A DNA stretch of 64,000 bases from Mauremys mutica (Eukaryota > Chordata > Testudines > Geoemydidae), in assembly GCF_020497125.1 (NCBI RefSeq), contig NC_059077.1, forward strand, positions 21,832,840 to 21,896,839. Direction: 5' to 3'. The notes beneath the pieces were generated by a model. That model ran no database searches. It was not told the DNA's origin and saw only the letters and a program-made list of their open reading frames with translations. Shown here piece after piece: positions 1-12,187 of this stretch. How positions within the stretch are numbered: position 1 is the first letter of the stretch; every line of letters starts with the position of its first letter. The position numbers and the translations under genes are program-made.

Positions 1-1774
1 AGTTTGTTGTAGAGAATGAACACTCAATGCTATTTAGCATCTCTGAAGTTATCAGTGTTAGTGATGTGAAATACTACAGCCCTCAAAGTCCTAGCCAGTC
101 TGGGGCCATGCAGCAGCCAGAGCTGTTTCAAAACAGGTCTCCAGTCTGGCATTAAGTGAGCTGCAATTCTTGCTAGTTTAAGATGAGAGCAGTGTAAGAA
201 GCTATCTAGAATAGCTAAATGATCTCTTTTCGCATGGTGAGTATTTTAAATTTCCTCAACTAGAAATCTTTCTGAAACAGTGGTGAAGGCAAGAATGTTT
301 GAAAAGCCTGTCCTGTAATGCAGCCCCTTATCTTCATTAAAGCCCAGATTTGGGGAAATCCCTGGGACTTGATTGTATCAGACATATCACAGAGATATTC
401 CTATAGAATTTGGATGAGACACGAAGATAAAATGCAGCTGACCAATTTTTCATCACCACCTTGCCGGTTGCCTTGTGTATGGATGCATCATTACACTTCT
501 TTCTATGAGAGAAAAATGGGTTTTACTTCCATATTAGGGCAGGAGAGCAAAACAGCCACAGAATGAAGATGTAAGTGATGCCAGAAAAGATATTTAAAGG
601 GACATTGTCAACCTGAAACTTTCCTTATTTTTTGGAAACTGATTAAAAAATAGTTTTAGGCATTACACTTGTTCCGGAATACACCTGCAATTTTTGTAGT
701 TTTGCAATCACGTTTTTCCTATAAGAAATACAGAGGAAATTGACTGAATGTTTTGGGTGGGGGAGGGCATGGGGCGAACAGGACAAAACACAGTGAAACT
801 GAGTATGGACATAGTGCTGTCAATTAAATGCAAAAAAATGGAAAGAGTAACTTTTGTTTCTCACTTACAGTGCTCTTAAAAGTTGACAGAAGTGTGATTT
901 TTAAATGCATGCTCTCTCCCAACCTTGCCCACTGTGTATAAATCTCCTTACAGCATCTTTAAAAGAATGTATTTCCATCTGTTTTGTTTTTGTTACAGGC
1001 CTGTGTAAGACATTTTGAGTTTGAAACATCTTACAGTATGCTTTAAATCAGGAGTTCTCAAACTGGGGGTCTGGACCCCTCAGGGGGTCACGAGGTTATT
1101 ACATGGGGGTCGCAAGCTGTCAGCCTCCACTCCAAACCCCGCTTTGCCTCCAGCATTTATAATGGTGTTAAATGTATTAAAAAGTGTTTTTAATTTATGA
1201 GGGGGTCGAAACTCAGAGGCTTGCTCTGTGAAAGGGGTCACCAGTACAAAAGTTTGAGAACCACTGCTTTAAATACTATAGAATTCTCTAAACAACAGCA
1301 CTTCCGAGCTGCAAGTGCTATTAAACGTTTAGGGCTGTATTTTGAAACACCAGGCTCAATTAGTTTCCTACAAATTATAAATGCAGTGAATTGAGGTCAT
1401 TTAGATTTAATTACCTTATTGTATCTGAAAATAAGCTACAATATCAGTGCTCAAAAGTAAACGGCGGGTGTAAAACTGGGGGCCCAGTTAAGGGTAGGCT
1501 GAAAAGCAGTGCTCTTCCACTTTGAGAGGTCTACCAGTGACACATACGACTGCATTCTATTACCCAGCTTTAGATTGTCTTATACCAATCACCCAAATCT
1601 ACAGGACACGAGAGACACTAACACTGTCAATAACAACAATTCAGTATTTCATTCACAATGTGAAAACAAACAATCTCCTTCCAATAAAAGGAATATCAAC
1701 TAAAACTTCCAACTCAAAATAAGATTTTTCTAGTTAACACAAAACACAAATGACATGCTTGCTCTGTTTCAGGC
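1..1774. other. Flank downstream of GOLPH3
   Basis: This stretch lies beyond the inferred GOLPH3 poly(A) site. Apart from the hAT element at 1049-1266 it is AT-rich, and I recognise no exon, RNA gene or other repeat in it. Its open frames are all below 90 codons and look like chance. Confidence 0.6.
1049..1266. mobile_element. Non-autonomous hAT element with perfect 8-bp target duplication
   Basis: The ends are inverted repeats: CAGGAGTTCTCAAACT at the left, and AGTTTGAGAACCACTG closing the right. They are flanked by an exact 8-bp duplication, ctttaaat, at 1041-1048 and 1267-1274. CAG/CTG-type termini with 8-bp duplications are the hallmark of hAT transposition. It has no coding capacity. 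A close relative lies at 31194-31425. Confidence 0.92.
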
Positions 1775-1790
1775 ACTTTCAAGATCATAG

Positions 1791-1796
1791 TTTATT
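1791..1796 (-). terminator. GOLPH3: Poly(A) signal candidate for GOLPH3
   Basis: The plus strand reads tttatt, which is AATAAA on the gene strand. About 30 to 55 bases further on the gene strand becomes GT-rich (tttgtgttttgtgtt), a plausible downstream element. The predicted cleavage point is around 1770-1780. Confidence 0.5.
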
Positions 1797-1975
1797 TACT
1801 GTAGGTAAAAAGCTAGTATACAGATTAGGGATCCCTTAAACTTCAACTCTACAGTTATACACCACTTAGTATTTTTGCTCTGAATGTTAACCAAAAAGTT
1901 TCTAAACACCTGTAAGCCCCACTATTAGTATGCATGTTATGAGAAAAAAAAATGTTTAATTTGCTCAATGCGTAA

Positions 1976-1983
1976 TATTTACA
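1976..1983 (-). promoter_or_regulatory. Pumilio-type element in 3' UTR
   Basis: On the gene strand this reads TGTAAATA, matching the PUM1/PUM2 consensus TGTANATA. It lies about 200 bases before the inferred poly(A) site, a favoured position. An 8-mer can occur by chance, and function is not shown. Confidence 0.3.
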
Positions 1984-2570
1984 CTGTGAAACCAGTGGCA
2001 GATAACAAGCAGTGGTAAAGAGGTAATAAACTTTAAAAAGCCAAAGTTTGTATTTTTTACATTGTGCTAATGAACATAATTGTACATAAAATAATGAACA
2101 TAGTAGAGCTTCCCATTACAGAAATCTTAGTCATCTGAACTGTAGTCATTACTTGCTAACAATTTACATGCAAAGACCTCCTAGTTTGACATTTGATTTT
2201 TTTAAGTGTAAGTAGATTATGACATTTAAGAGACAAACATTAACTTGTGTACAAACAAACTGAAAAACTGCACTCGAGAACTGTACTGGTCACAAGCCTC
2301 TTCCATACAGAAATAATATAAACAATGATGGCAACTGGTCTCCTTTCCATACAACAAACATTATCAAAGGCGATGCGTAGGCTGAGTTGTACCCGGATGG
2401 TACAACTCCATAGACACTGGGAACACACAGAGTTCACACACATGCTCTTTATAAGAGGCCCATCTTTCCGTCGAATGGCAATGGCTGAAAGCAAGTAAGG
2501 GGCACAGGTGTACAACTAATTAAATCTTGCAAAATACAAAGATGGGGGGCTGTTAATATACAATTCAAAC

Positions 2571-2578
2571 TATATACA
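2571..2578 (-). promoter_or_regulatory. Second Pumilio-type element in 3' UTR
   Basis: On the gene strand this reads TGTATATA, the strongest form of the TGTANATA consensus. With the site at 1976-1983 it makes two candidate sites in one 1.5-kb 3' UTR. Confidence 0.3.
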
Positions 2579-3290
2579 GAATATAATGGAATGTATCCCA
2601 TCCCAAAACTGCTTTGTGAAACAACTGGACCTGTCTACACTAGCCTCGTAATTCAGAGTTGTAATGTAACAAAATGTTAAGTACACAAGAGATTTACATG
2701 AGAGGTAAAACTTAGGGGGAATTTTGCATTAACTATTTATGGAGATGTTTAATGGATATTCTAATTTTAAAATAATTTTGTTAAGCACATTTGAACCAAT
2801 GTCTATATATAAAATGTCCTGACAGACACTTCAATATTTAACTTTGGTGATTTAAAAGGCCTTTTTGTGACTTTTGTATGAACGGCATGGCAGAATGCTA
2901 CTGACGCGTGTACACATCTGCATCAACCCAAGACTTGGTGATCCAACAGTGCATGCACATTTCTTCCTTGAGGTGCTTTCCAAGTTAAACCATTCCAGCA
3001 ACCAAAGAGTGAAAAATGGATTAAACTAAGAATTTCAGGTAACTGTAATTTAATAGGGAATGGAATGCCAATATGGCAGCAAAACGTTTTTTAAACAGGA
3101 AAGTCTCTTGTACCAGCAGAATCCGTATACAGATACACAAAGGGAGAGGGAATACACCACCTATCATTCCTGTGAAACAAGAGCTGATTCATCATGTGAG
3201 AAGGTACAAATTACAGAAAACATGAATAGTCAATAGAAGAGAAACAACTGCGTTACATGAAGAAAGAAGAACACTTCAATCTGATCGCAG

Positions 3291-3734
<444 letters not shown>

Positions 3735-4630
3735 TCAGTTAATCAAGGTTTAGCTCCTACCTTGACTATTAACAAGGATAAGTGTTTACTTTTTTTCTGT
3801 AGTGCAGAAATAAAGGCTTCAATTAATATGGCGACTTAGTGCAGAAAGATGCCATACTACTGGCAGCTCTCTTCTAACCTCTGGCCAGCAGATATAGGCT
3901 TAGACAAGTGGAACGTAAGAGTGCCTCCCTGAACAACAGGGCACTCAAACTTACATAAAACATGTAGCTGGTTTGTTTTCACTCCGCTGAAGGTGAAATG
4001 CAAGCTAAGTGATGACTTTTTTATCTATATATAAAACTAAACTAAACTAAAACAAAACTATATATTTGTCATCACTTATGTATGTAAGAAAACCATGGAA
4101 AGTGGAGAAGAAACAGAGGATAACAATGAATAAAAATAATTCTTAGTGAAGAAAATGTCTCTCCAATCTTTCCCAGTTGTCTATTTCCAGCACTGCCACT
4201 TGAAAAGGCTGGGAAACTGTCATTTTCAGCCATTGCCATTCTTTTTGCCACAAAGTTGTGCTAATGTTGATTCTTATCCCAGATATCCTTCTAATTGCTT
4301 TATCCAGTTAGTTTTATACTCATTTCCTTTTTGTAGACAAATCTGAGATAAAGGTGACCATCCACCCTCTACTATACATCTTCTTGTAATGCCTGAAGAA
4401 AGCTATGATGTTTTCATGAAATAAGGAAAGGCATTTCCAAACACGTTGTTAAAGGAGAAGAACAAAATTTTAAAAAGTATTTTAACTTAACCTTAAATAT
4501 TTTGGGTAAAACCATGTAAATAAGTGCAGAGTATTACAGCAATGGCTCTTGTTTTTAGTCACTCGTAATCTGCTTAAGCTTTCATCTTGTGGGCTGAAAT
4601 TTTAGATGTCTAGTCTGTTGAAGGTGAATT

Positions 4631-4683
4631 TTTTGAGAAAGAAAGAAAGAAAAGATAAGACGCAAAAAACAAACAAACAAACA
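4631..4683. repeat. Simple A-rich tracts, (GAAA)n and (CAAA)n
   Basis: Two short imperfect microsatellites lie in intron 3: about four gaaa units near 4636-4652, then four caaa units near 4667-4683. Confidence 0.8.
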
Positions 4684-6904
4684 AGTTTCCCTCATATAAA
4701 AAAATACATATCTTTTGGAAAAGCCAGCAAGGAGATGAAAGTTAAAAATTTGGCATGGAGGTGGCTCTTCTTCATAAGGGCTTTCGTACATTTCTATGAC
4801 AAATGTTCCGATTTGGCAAGTTACAGGCCTTTGAAAATGCCATTTTGCATATATACAATAAAAATATGTTTAAATTGTAGTAGGTGTAATTCCTTCAGAA
4901 CATTTCAAGGAAACACAGCGTGTGCTGCACATGTATATACAGTAAGTTACAAATGTAATCAAAAACTGACTGTAAAGTTTTATATGCGACTCAAAGATCC
5001 TGTGAACGTATGACTCCTTCAGCATGCACATTATTGCCTCGTGAATGACACAGGGCTCTCTACCAGCCCTGCCTGATTCAACGTGGTTTCCTCCGGTGGG
5101 TCCTGAAACTGTGTCTAAATAATGGATCACAGTAAGAGAAAGTAAGTAGGGAATATTAGCTAATTGTTTCCTTGTTTTTTTAGGTGTTTGTACTATTCAG
5201 ATGTAGATTGTTGGTGCTAATAAAATGAGTAGTTTGGTGACACCTTGTGTCCAACTACACGGAACTGCACTACTAGAGATTTAGACGTGGTTGTATTTTC
5301 AGAAACAGTGGATGTTCTGACAGAAGTTTGCTTGTTCTGTAGGCTGCTTTCCCTAGGGATCACCTTAGGAACCACGCCTGCTTGAAAAACATTGCCTTAA
5401 AATGGCCTAATTTGCACTTCCATGATGGCTCTGGAAGATGTCACATAAGCAACCCTCTTAAATAGAATCTTCTTTTCTCTCTCATTTATCTTAAATTAGT
5501 GCAGCATAATATAAGAGTGGCTTTTCCCCAGGAAAAGTCTTCAGCCAAAATACTAAAAAACAAAAACTGTGTGTTGCTGTGAAGTCTATTTAAAAATCCA
5601 AGTATTATTCTTCAAAAACCAGTTCTCTAAACCAAGGATTCCCAAATCCTACCTCAAAACCAGCCACCAAATAACAGAGTATAAATAAAGAGGCTTGATC
5701 TAGCTTTCACGCATATCCACCTTAGGCTGTGAGCTCAAAGCTCAGAAGGGTCAAACCAGGTCAAAATATGGATGAGACCTTAAAGGAAAACCTAGAGTGT
5801 TGGTGACACATTACATGACCTAGGACCGGCCTAGTATGCTCAGCATGGGGAAACGGGCAGTGTGCTAATATGATAAGAAAAGCAAGCTCTAGAAATATTT
5901 GCAAGATTAGAGGGCTGTTAACCAGAATTCCTACTAAACCACAAAACTGTTCTTTCCCCTCTTCTCCTTTCTTTCCGTCTCCCATTAATTCATGCACAGT
6001 GAAAGAGAGGAGAGAGAAGTGATAGTGATAATGAATGTCAAGTATGAAATGAAGTGGGAGAAAAGGTGAATCAGTGAAGAGGGAAGGAAGGAAGGAAGGG
6101 AATGAGACTCCACTCTAATTTAAATATTGATCCGAGTTATTTGTGCTATACAGAAAGGGGGGAGGGGGAATCTAAAGGGAACACTGATTTTAGCCCTCTA
6201 ACTTCATTCTGCCTGTCCTTAAGTCATGTTGTAGTTTCCATTGAACACAGTCGTTTTCTTCACTTTCTTTTCTAAACTACATAGTGTTGCTCTGCATTGT
6301 TCTACAACAGCTACAATCTATGTAGGAGTAGCTGCATTTCATTTCCATTCTGGGTGAAGTAACAGAGACAAACAGGGCGGATAAAAAGAGATGATTTTAA
6401 AAAATCAGATACATTTAATTTAAATACATTTTTCTTTGTTTAACATAAACTTGTTTAAAATTAAATTGAAATTATGACAATTTATGTTAAGGCATAATTT
6501 TACTATATTCTAGTCAAATAATTTAAATAAAATATGTTGCATCAATGAACCCGCCTCAAATTTTAATGAGTTGGAGGGTGCTGATTTTTTAATTTATATA
6601 TAGAATCAGGGGGAACATCATATTTGAGGTCAACTCAAGTTTTATAAATACGTCACAACGTTACGTACTGCATTAAGTATCTATATTATTTTCAGTCTTT
6701 ATAATGGAGCAAATGCTGGCATTTACATTTTTACAAATGTAAGTACTTTTCGTTTCTACAGTGCAGAGAACCTTTTGCCTTCATTACTTTTGGTTTCAGT
6801 TTGCTAGCAGCTGGTGCAAAGAGAATATTATTTTCTTCATGTGGACTATTTCATTCAAAATTGAGAAACCAGTTTGGAGTTGAAAAAGCAAGAAAACTTT
6901 TTTA

Positions 6905-9306
6905 GTCCTAAGTGGCACACAGGATCTGGTTCAAGAGGTGAATAGAGCTGACCTGCTTAGTAAAAGCAGCCACCATGTAATTCAATTTAACATCTTTCTG
7001 GGGGGAGGAGAAAGGAAAGAATTCCACGACAGTAGCATTTAACCTCAAAAAGGGGAACTACACAATATGAGGAACCTAGTTAAATGGAAATTAAAAGGAA
7101 CAGTCACAAGAGTAAAATGTCTGCAAGCTGCACGGAAATAATTTTAAAACAACACAATAGAGGCTGCCATTGTGACTGAACAGAGTAAAAGAGGCAGTTA
7201 GAGGCAAAAAGATATCCTTTAAAAATCGGAAATCAAATCTTACAGAGGAAAATAGAAAGAAGCATAAACTCTGGAAAGTCAAGTGTAAAAGTATAATTAG
7301 GCAGGCCAAAAACAAATTTGAAAAGCAACTAGCAAAAGACGGAAAAAACCCTAACATCAAAAAAATGTAAATATACCCGAAGCAGAAAGCCTGCCAAACA
7401 ATCAATATGGCCACTGGACGATCCACATGCTAAAGGAGCACTCAAGGAAGACAAGGCCCTTGCAGAGAATCTAAACGAATTCTTTGCATGGGTCTTCACT
7501 GCAGAGGATGAGAGGGAGATTTTCACACATAAGCCATTCTTTTTAGGTAACAAATCTGAGGAACTGTTCCAGAATGAAGTGTCAATAGAGGAGATTTTGG
7601 AGCAAACTGTAAGTTAAACAGTAATAAATACCCAGAACCAAATGGTATTCACTTGAGTTCCAAAGGAACTCAGATATGAAATTGCAGAACAATTAACTGT
7701 AGTATGTAACCTATCATTTAAATCACCCTCTGTAGCAGATGACTGGAGGATAGCTAATGTAATGCCAACTTTTTAAAAAGGCTCCAGGGGCAAGTCTGGC
7801 AATTACAGGCCAGTAAGCCTAACTTCAGTACAACGCAAATTGGGTGAAACTATAGTAAAGAACAGAATTATCAGACACAGATGAATACAATATGTTTGGG
7901 GAGACTCAACATGGCTTTTGTAAAGGGAAATCATGCCTCACCAACCTATCAGAAATCTTTGATGGTGTCAATAAGCATGTGGACAAGGGTGATCCACTGG
8001 ATATACTGTACTTGGCTGGACTTTCAGAAAGTCTTTGACAAGGTCCCTCACCAAAGGCTCTTACGCAAAGTAAGCAGTCATGGGATAAGAGGGAAATTCC
8101 ACTCATGGATCAGTAACTGGTTAAAAGACAAGAAACAAAGGGTAGGAATAAATGATCAGTTTTCACATTGGAGAGAGGAAAGCAGTGGGATTCCCTGAGG
8201 ATCTGTACTGGGACCAGTGCTGTTCAACATATTCATAAATGATTTGGAAAATGGGGTAAACAGTAAGGTGGCGAAGTCTGCAGAGGCTATAAAATCACTC
8301 AAGATAGGTAAGTCCAAAACTGACTATGAAGAGTTACAAAGGGACCTCTCAAAACTGGGTGACAAAACAGCAGATTAAATTCAAAGTTAGTAAGTGCAAA
8401 GTAACGCACATTGGAAAACATAATCCCAACTATACATACAAAATGGTGCTGGGTCTAAATTAGCTTTTTCCTGAATGGTAACAGATCTTGGAGTCACTGT
8501 GCATAGTTCTCTGAAAACATCTGCTCAATGTGCAACGGCAGTCAAAAAAGTGAACAGAATGTTAGAAACCATTAGGAATGGGACAGATAATAAAACAAGA
8601 AATATCATAATGGCACTATATAAATCCAATGTACACCCACACCTTGAATACTGAGTGCAGTTCTGGTTGCTTCATTTCTAAAAAGATATATTAGAATTGG
8701 AAAAATTACAGAGAAGGGCAACAAAAATTATTAGAAGTATGAAACAACTTCCATATGAGGAGAGATTAAAAACACTGGGACCATTCAAGCTTCGAAGAGA
8801 GACCACTAAGAGGGGAATCTGATACAGGTTTATAAAATCATGAATAGAGTAAAGAAAGTGAATAGGGAAGTGTTATTTACCCCTTCACATAACACGAGAA
8901 CGAGGAGTTACCAAATGAAGTTGATAGGCAATAGGTTTAAAACAAACATAAGGAAGTAATTCTTCACACAACGCACAGTCAACCTGTAGAATTCATTGCC
9001 AGGGGATGCTGTGAGGGCCAAAAGTATAACTGGGTTCAAAAAAGAATCAGGTAAGTTCATAGAGGATAAGTCCACCAATGGCTACTAGCCAAGATAATCA
9101 GGGATGCAACCACATACTCTGGGTGTCCCTAAAACTCTGACTAACAGAAACTGGGGCTGGATGACAGGGAATGGATCGGATCACTTGATAATTGCCCTGT
9201 TCTGTTCATTCTCTCTAAAGCATCTTGCACCAGCCACTGTCACAAGACAGAATACTGGGCGAGATGGACCATTGGCCTGACCCACTATAGTTATGTTCCT
9301 TTCTTA
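6905..9306 (+). mobile_element. CR1 LINE, 5'-truncated, antisense to GOLPH3
   Basis: This is a CR1-clade non-LTR retrotransposon. The middle encodes reverse-transcriptase blocks, and the 3' end reads gagatggaccattggcctg then acccactatagttatgttc, the diagnostic CR1 3' terminus. The endonuclease half is mostly missing, as is usual for 5'-truncated CR1 copies. Stops and a lost catalytic motif show it is dead. The 5' boundary is approximate. Confidence 0.88.
7881..8260 (+). pseudogene. CR1 reverse transcriptase remnant
   Basis: The longest open piece (7881-8198) contains LDFQKVFDKVPHQRLL and GIRGKFHSWISNWLKDKKQR, typical of the CR1 palm region. A TGA then interrupts SGIP-GSVLGPVLFNIFIND where a Gln normally stands, and the frame resumes for about 20 codons. 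Further on, the FADDTKL catalytic block has decayed to SAEAIKS, so both active-site Asp residues are gone. It is an inactive copy. Confidence 0.85.
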
Positions 9307-9370
9307 GTCAATGAATAAAATCAAGGAGGTGGGAGGTGAAATCCACCAATTCTAAAAACTTAAAGGTTAT

Positions 9371-9562
9371 GGGGCCAGATTTTTAAAGACAGACCCCTAA
9401 TAATGCAAACAGATGCCAGTGGGACTTTTAAACAATGTCTACGCAGGTTTCATGTTGATTTCATCTTCATTTGATGTGAGTTAGACACCTTGTTACTTTT
9501 GAAAATCCCATTAGGCATCCATCTGCATTTTTAGGCACAAATATTTTTGAAAATCTGGCACA
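9371..9562. mobile_element. MITE-like inverted repeat (GGGCCAGATTTT type)
   Basis: It starts with gggccagatttttaaag and ends with the inverted form ttttgaaaatctggc. The two halves pair imperfectly along the length, and there is no coding capacity. This looks like a short non-autonomous DNA element. The superfamily is not settled because no clear target duplication was found. Confidence 0.55.
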
Positions 9563-9737
9563 TGGTGACCAGAAACAGTCAATTCACTAACTACAGTTAA
9601 TACTTCCTTTGTTTAATAAATTAGTTTAAAATGCAAAACATGTTCTTGTAAACTTATTTTTCCCTTGTGTATACAACACAAAGTAGTTTTATTTTACTAA
9701 TATAAAACAATTTTAAAACATCAGAGGGGTAGCCGTG

Positions 9738-9762
9738 TTTGCTGCTTTTACAGATCCAGACT
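9738..9762. other. 25-bp microinversion inside the Penelope-like terminus
   Basis: Compared with the related fragment at 14366-14489, the segment between gccgtg and gagtc is present in reverse-complement orientation (tgctgcttttacagatcc here, ggatctgtaaaagcagca there), while both flanks stay collinear. Confidence 0.75.
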
Positions 9763-9816
9763 AAGAGTCTTGTGGCACCTTATAGACTAACAGACGTTTT
9801 GGAGCATGAGCTTTCG

Positions 9817-9847
9817 TGGGTGAATACCCACATTGTCGGATGCATGT
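9817..9847 (-). ncRNA. Hammerhead-ribozyme-like hairpin, decayed (left arm)
   Basis: On the minus strand this reads CCGACAA, then a stem GTGGGT/ACCCAC with ATTC loop, then GAAA, then GC-TCAT-GC and TC. That order matches a type I hammerhead core (CUGANGA, stem II, GAAA, short stem III, UH). The core has C for U4 and A for G8, so cleavage is not expected. Confidence 0.45.
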
Positions 9848-9918
9848 AGTGGAAATTTCCAGGGGCAGGTATATATAAGCAAGCAAGAAGCAGGCTAGAC
9901 ATAACTAGGTTAGTTCAA

Positions 9919-10191
9919 TCAGGGAGGATGAAGCCCTCTTCTAGCAGCTGAGGTGTGAAAACCAAGGGAGGAGAAACTGGTTTTGTAGCTGGCAAGCCAT
10001 TCACAGTCTTTGTTTAATCCTGAGCTGATGGTGTCAAATTTGCAGATGAACTGAAGCTCAGCAGTTTCTCTTTGAAGTCTGGTTCTGAAGTTTTTCTGCT
10101 GCAGGATGGCCATTTTAAGATCTGCTATTGTGTGGCCAGGGAGGTTGAAGTGTTCTCCTACAGGTTTGTGTATATTGCCGTTCCTAATATC
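9919..10191 (-). pseudogene. C-terminal end of a Penelope-like GIY-YIG endonuclease frame
   Basis: Reading from 10191 down to the stop at 9919, the frame gives KPVGEHFNLPGHTIADLK, then QQKNFRTRLQRE, then ISSGLN. The PV-EHFN-PGH block followed by an R-x-E helix and a terminal GLN is the pattern I associate with the last part of the GIY-YIG nuclease at the C-terminus of Penelope-like polyproteins. The catalytic GIY and YIG segments and the reverse transcriptase are missing, lost by 5' truncation. The remnant is open over 91 codons including the stop. A profile search would settle the class. Confidence 0.65.
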
Positions 10192-10400
10192 TGATTTGTG
10201 TCCAGTTTGGACAGTCTCTACTGAAAAGGATAAATGGCCGTGAATGGCGTGCCAGCTACAAAACCAGTTTCTCCTCCCTTGGTTTTCACACCTCAGCTGC
10301 TAGAAGAGGGCCTCATCCTCCGTGATTGAACTAACCTAGTTATGTCTAGCCTGCTTCTTGCTTGCTTATATATACCTGCCCCTGGAAATTTCCACTACAT

Positions 10401-10442
10401 GCATCCGACAAAGTGGGTATTCACCCACGAAAGCTCATGCTC
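10401..10442 (+). ncRNA. Hammerhead-ribozyme-like hairpin, decayed (right arm)
   Basis: This is the plus-strand counterpart of the left-arm hairpin: CCGACAA, GTGGGT/ACCCAC with ATTC loop, GAAA, GC-TCAT-GC, TC. It shares both core changes (C at U4, A at G8) with the left arm, suggesting that one arm was copied from the other or from the same template. Confidence 0.45.
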
Positions 10443-10507
10443 CAAAACGTCTGTTAGTCTATAAGGTGCCACAAGACTCTTTGCCAATTTTAAAACAGGT
10501 TTTTGCA

Positions 10508-10785
10508 TAGAATCATAGAATCTTAGAATCTCAGGGTTGGAAGGGACCTCAGGAGGTCATCTAGTCCAACCCCCTGCTCAAAGCAGGACCAAACCCAACT
10601 AAATCATCCCAGCCAGGGCTTTGTCAAGCCTGACCTTAAAAACCTCTAAGGAAGGAGATTCCACTACCTCCCTAGGTAACCCATTCCAGTTCTTCACCAC
10701 CCTACTAGTGAAAAAGTTTTTCCTAATATCCAACCTAAACCTCCCCCTCTGCAACTTGAGACCATTACTCCTTGTTCTGTCATAT
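10508..10785 (-). mobile_element. CR1 LINE 3' end
   Basis: It begins with tagaatcatagaatc (the CR1 tail on the reverse strand) and continues with gggttggaagggacctcagg and ctagtccaaccccctgc, the common antisense CR1 3' sequence. Only about 280 bases remain. Orientation is the same as GOLPH3. Confidence 0.9.
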
Positions 10786-12028
10786 TTTTAATTGAATTCT
10801 AATTTCCATCCAAATACAGCTTGACAAATCCTGAGTAAAATATCATCTAGCAAATATGAAATGTATCATTCATTGCTTAAATAAACAAGTATTGATAGTG
10901 TATCCCCTGGTTAGCAAAAATTAGTACCACATTTAGAATAAAGTCTATTTAATGTTTGCAAATCAACAAATTTCAATGGTTATACCAACCAATGAGAATG
11001 AACCATTTTTTAGGAAAATTCCTAAAAAATACAAAAGTGAAACAAGATTAAAAACAAATGATTAAAATCGAGGTTCCCTGCTTGCTGATTTAAATCATGA
11101 CTGAAACTGGAAATTTAAATCATTTTGATTTAAATTCATCCATCCTGCAGACAGACAACTTTGTAATGAGTCTTGCTACACTGAGATGGAAAGGCACTGC
11201 ATAAAACAAGATGATCATCATTCAGTGGTAGAATTCCCTTTTCATTTCAGTGCAGCTGATGCACTATGTGGAGAACAACTGTCATGGATTTAAGTGTACT
11301 TGCAATTAACGTTTTCTTCAGTAATGGTATAATCTAACTTGCATTCCATCTCTTAAAACCTGTTTGTGGAACTGTATCAAAGCAATTGTGCCCAAATACG
11401 TCATCTTGCATCCTTCATTCTGAAGAGATTAATCAGAGTAGTCAGTTCTAGTCAAATTTCAAAATATTTTATAAAGTTTCTCTGAACGGTGAATTCTGAA
11501 ACAAAAAGTAAAGAAAGTCGTGGGCTTGTTTTGATTTATAAAATTTTCAATTTAATTATGTCCTTGTTTTAAATTTGAAATATCAATTCCTCACTTCCAT
11601 TTTTTCACTGGAGGATGTGGGCAAGATCTTTGGAGGACGTGAACAGTAAACTATAAGGATGTAACTTGAACTGAAGCGATCCCTGCTTCCAGATAAGAGG
11701 GAAAAGGCTCTTATAACTTGGAGAGGAAGGCTTGTGTTATTGTGGATTCAACTGTTATTTCTCAACAGAGGAGATGTGGTATTCCCAAATATTTTGGCTT
11801 AATATTCCTCAAAATCTGATGTGCCAGGCAATTAGTATCCCCAAATTTTACATCTTCTATCTAGTTAAGCCAATACCAGCAGTTACTTGTATTATCCAAC
11901 TGGCCTCATTTTGATAAGTGCTGCAACACACCAAGGATCAGTCACTTCCCCAAGAAGCTTACAATATTTCCTCTAATCCAGTGATGACAGTTAACGAGAA
12001 TTATTTTTTTAAACATTTAAAAATCCTA

Positions 12029-12187
<159 letters not shown>

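Larger units (their letters stand above)
1775..3290 (-). other. GOLPH3: GOLPH3 3' UTR (inferred extent)
   Basis: The sequence after the TAA at 3293-3291 is AT-rich, non-coding and free of recognisable transposons, in contrast to the introns. It runs to a canonical AATAAA (minus strand, 1796-1791), followed by a GT-rich tract at about 1765-1735, as expected downstream of a cleavage site. A 3' UTR of about 1.5 kb fits this gene. The end could be elsewhere if another signal is used. Confidence 0.55.
9721..10484 (-). mobile_element. Penelope-like element, folded copy with 13-bp target duplication
   Basis: The insertion is flanked by an exact 13-bp duplication, caattttaaaaca, at 9708-9720 and 10485-10497. 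The main copy reads on the minus strand and includes the end of an endonuclease frame (9919-10191), then the 3' terminal region. A second copy of the terminal region, in plus orientation, occupies about 10235-10484, so the two arms form a roughly 250-bp inverted repeat around a 230-bp centre. Each arm carries a hammerhead-like hairpin. The element class rests on the frame content plus the folded-terminal layout known for Penelope-like elements. Confidence 0.8.
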
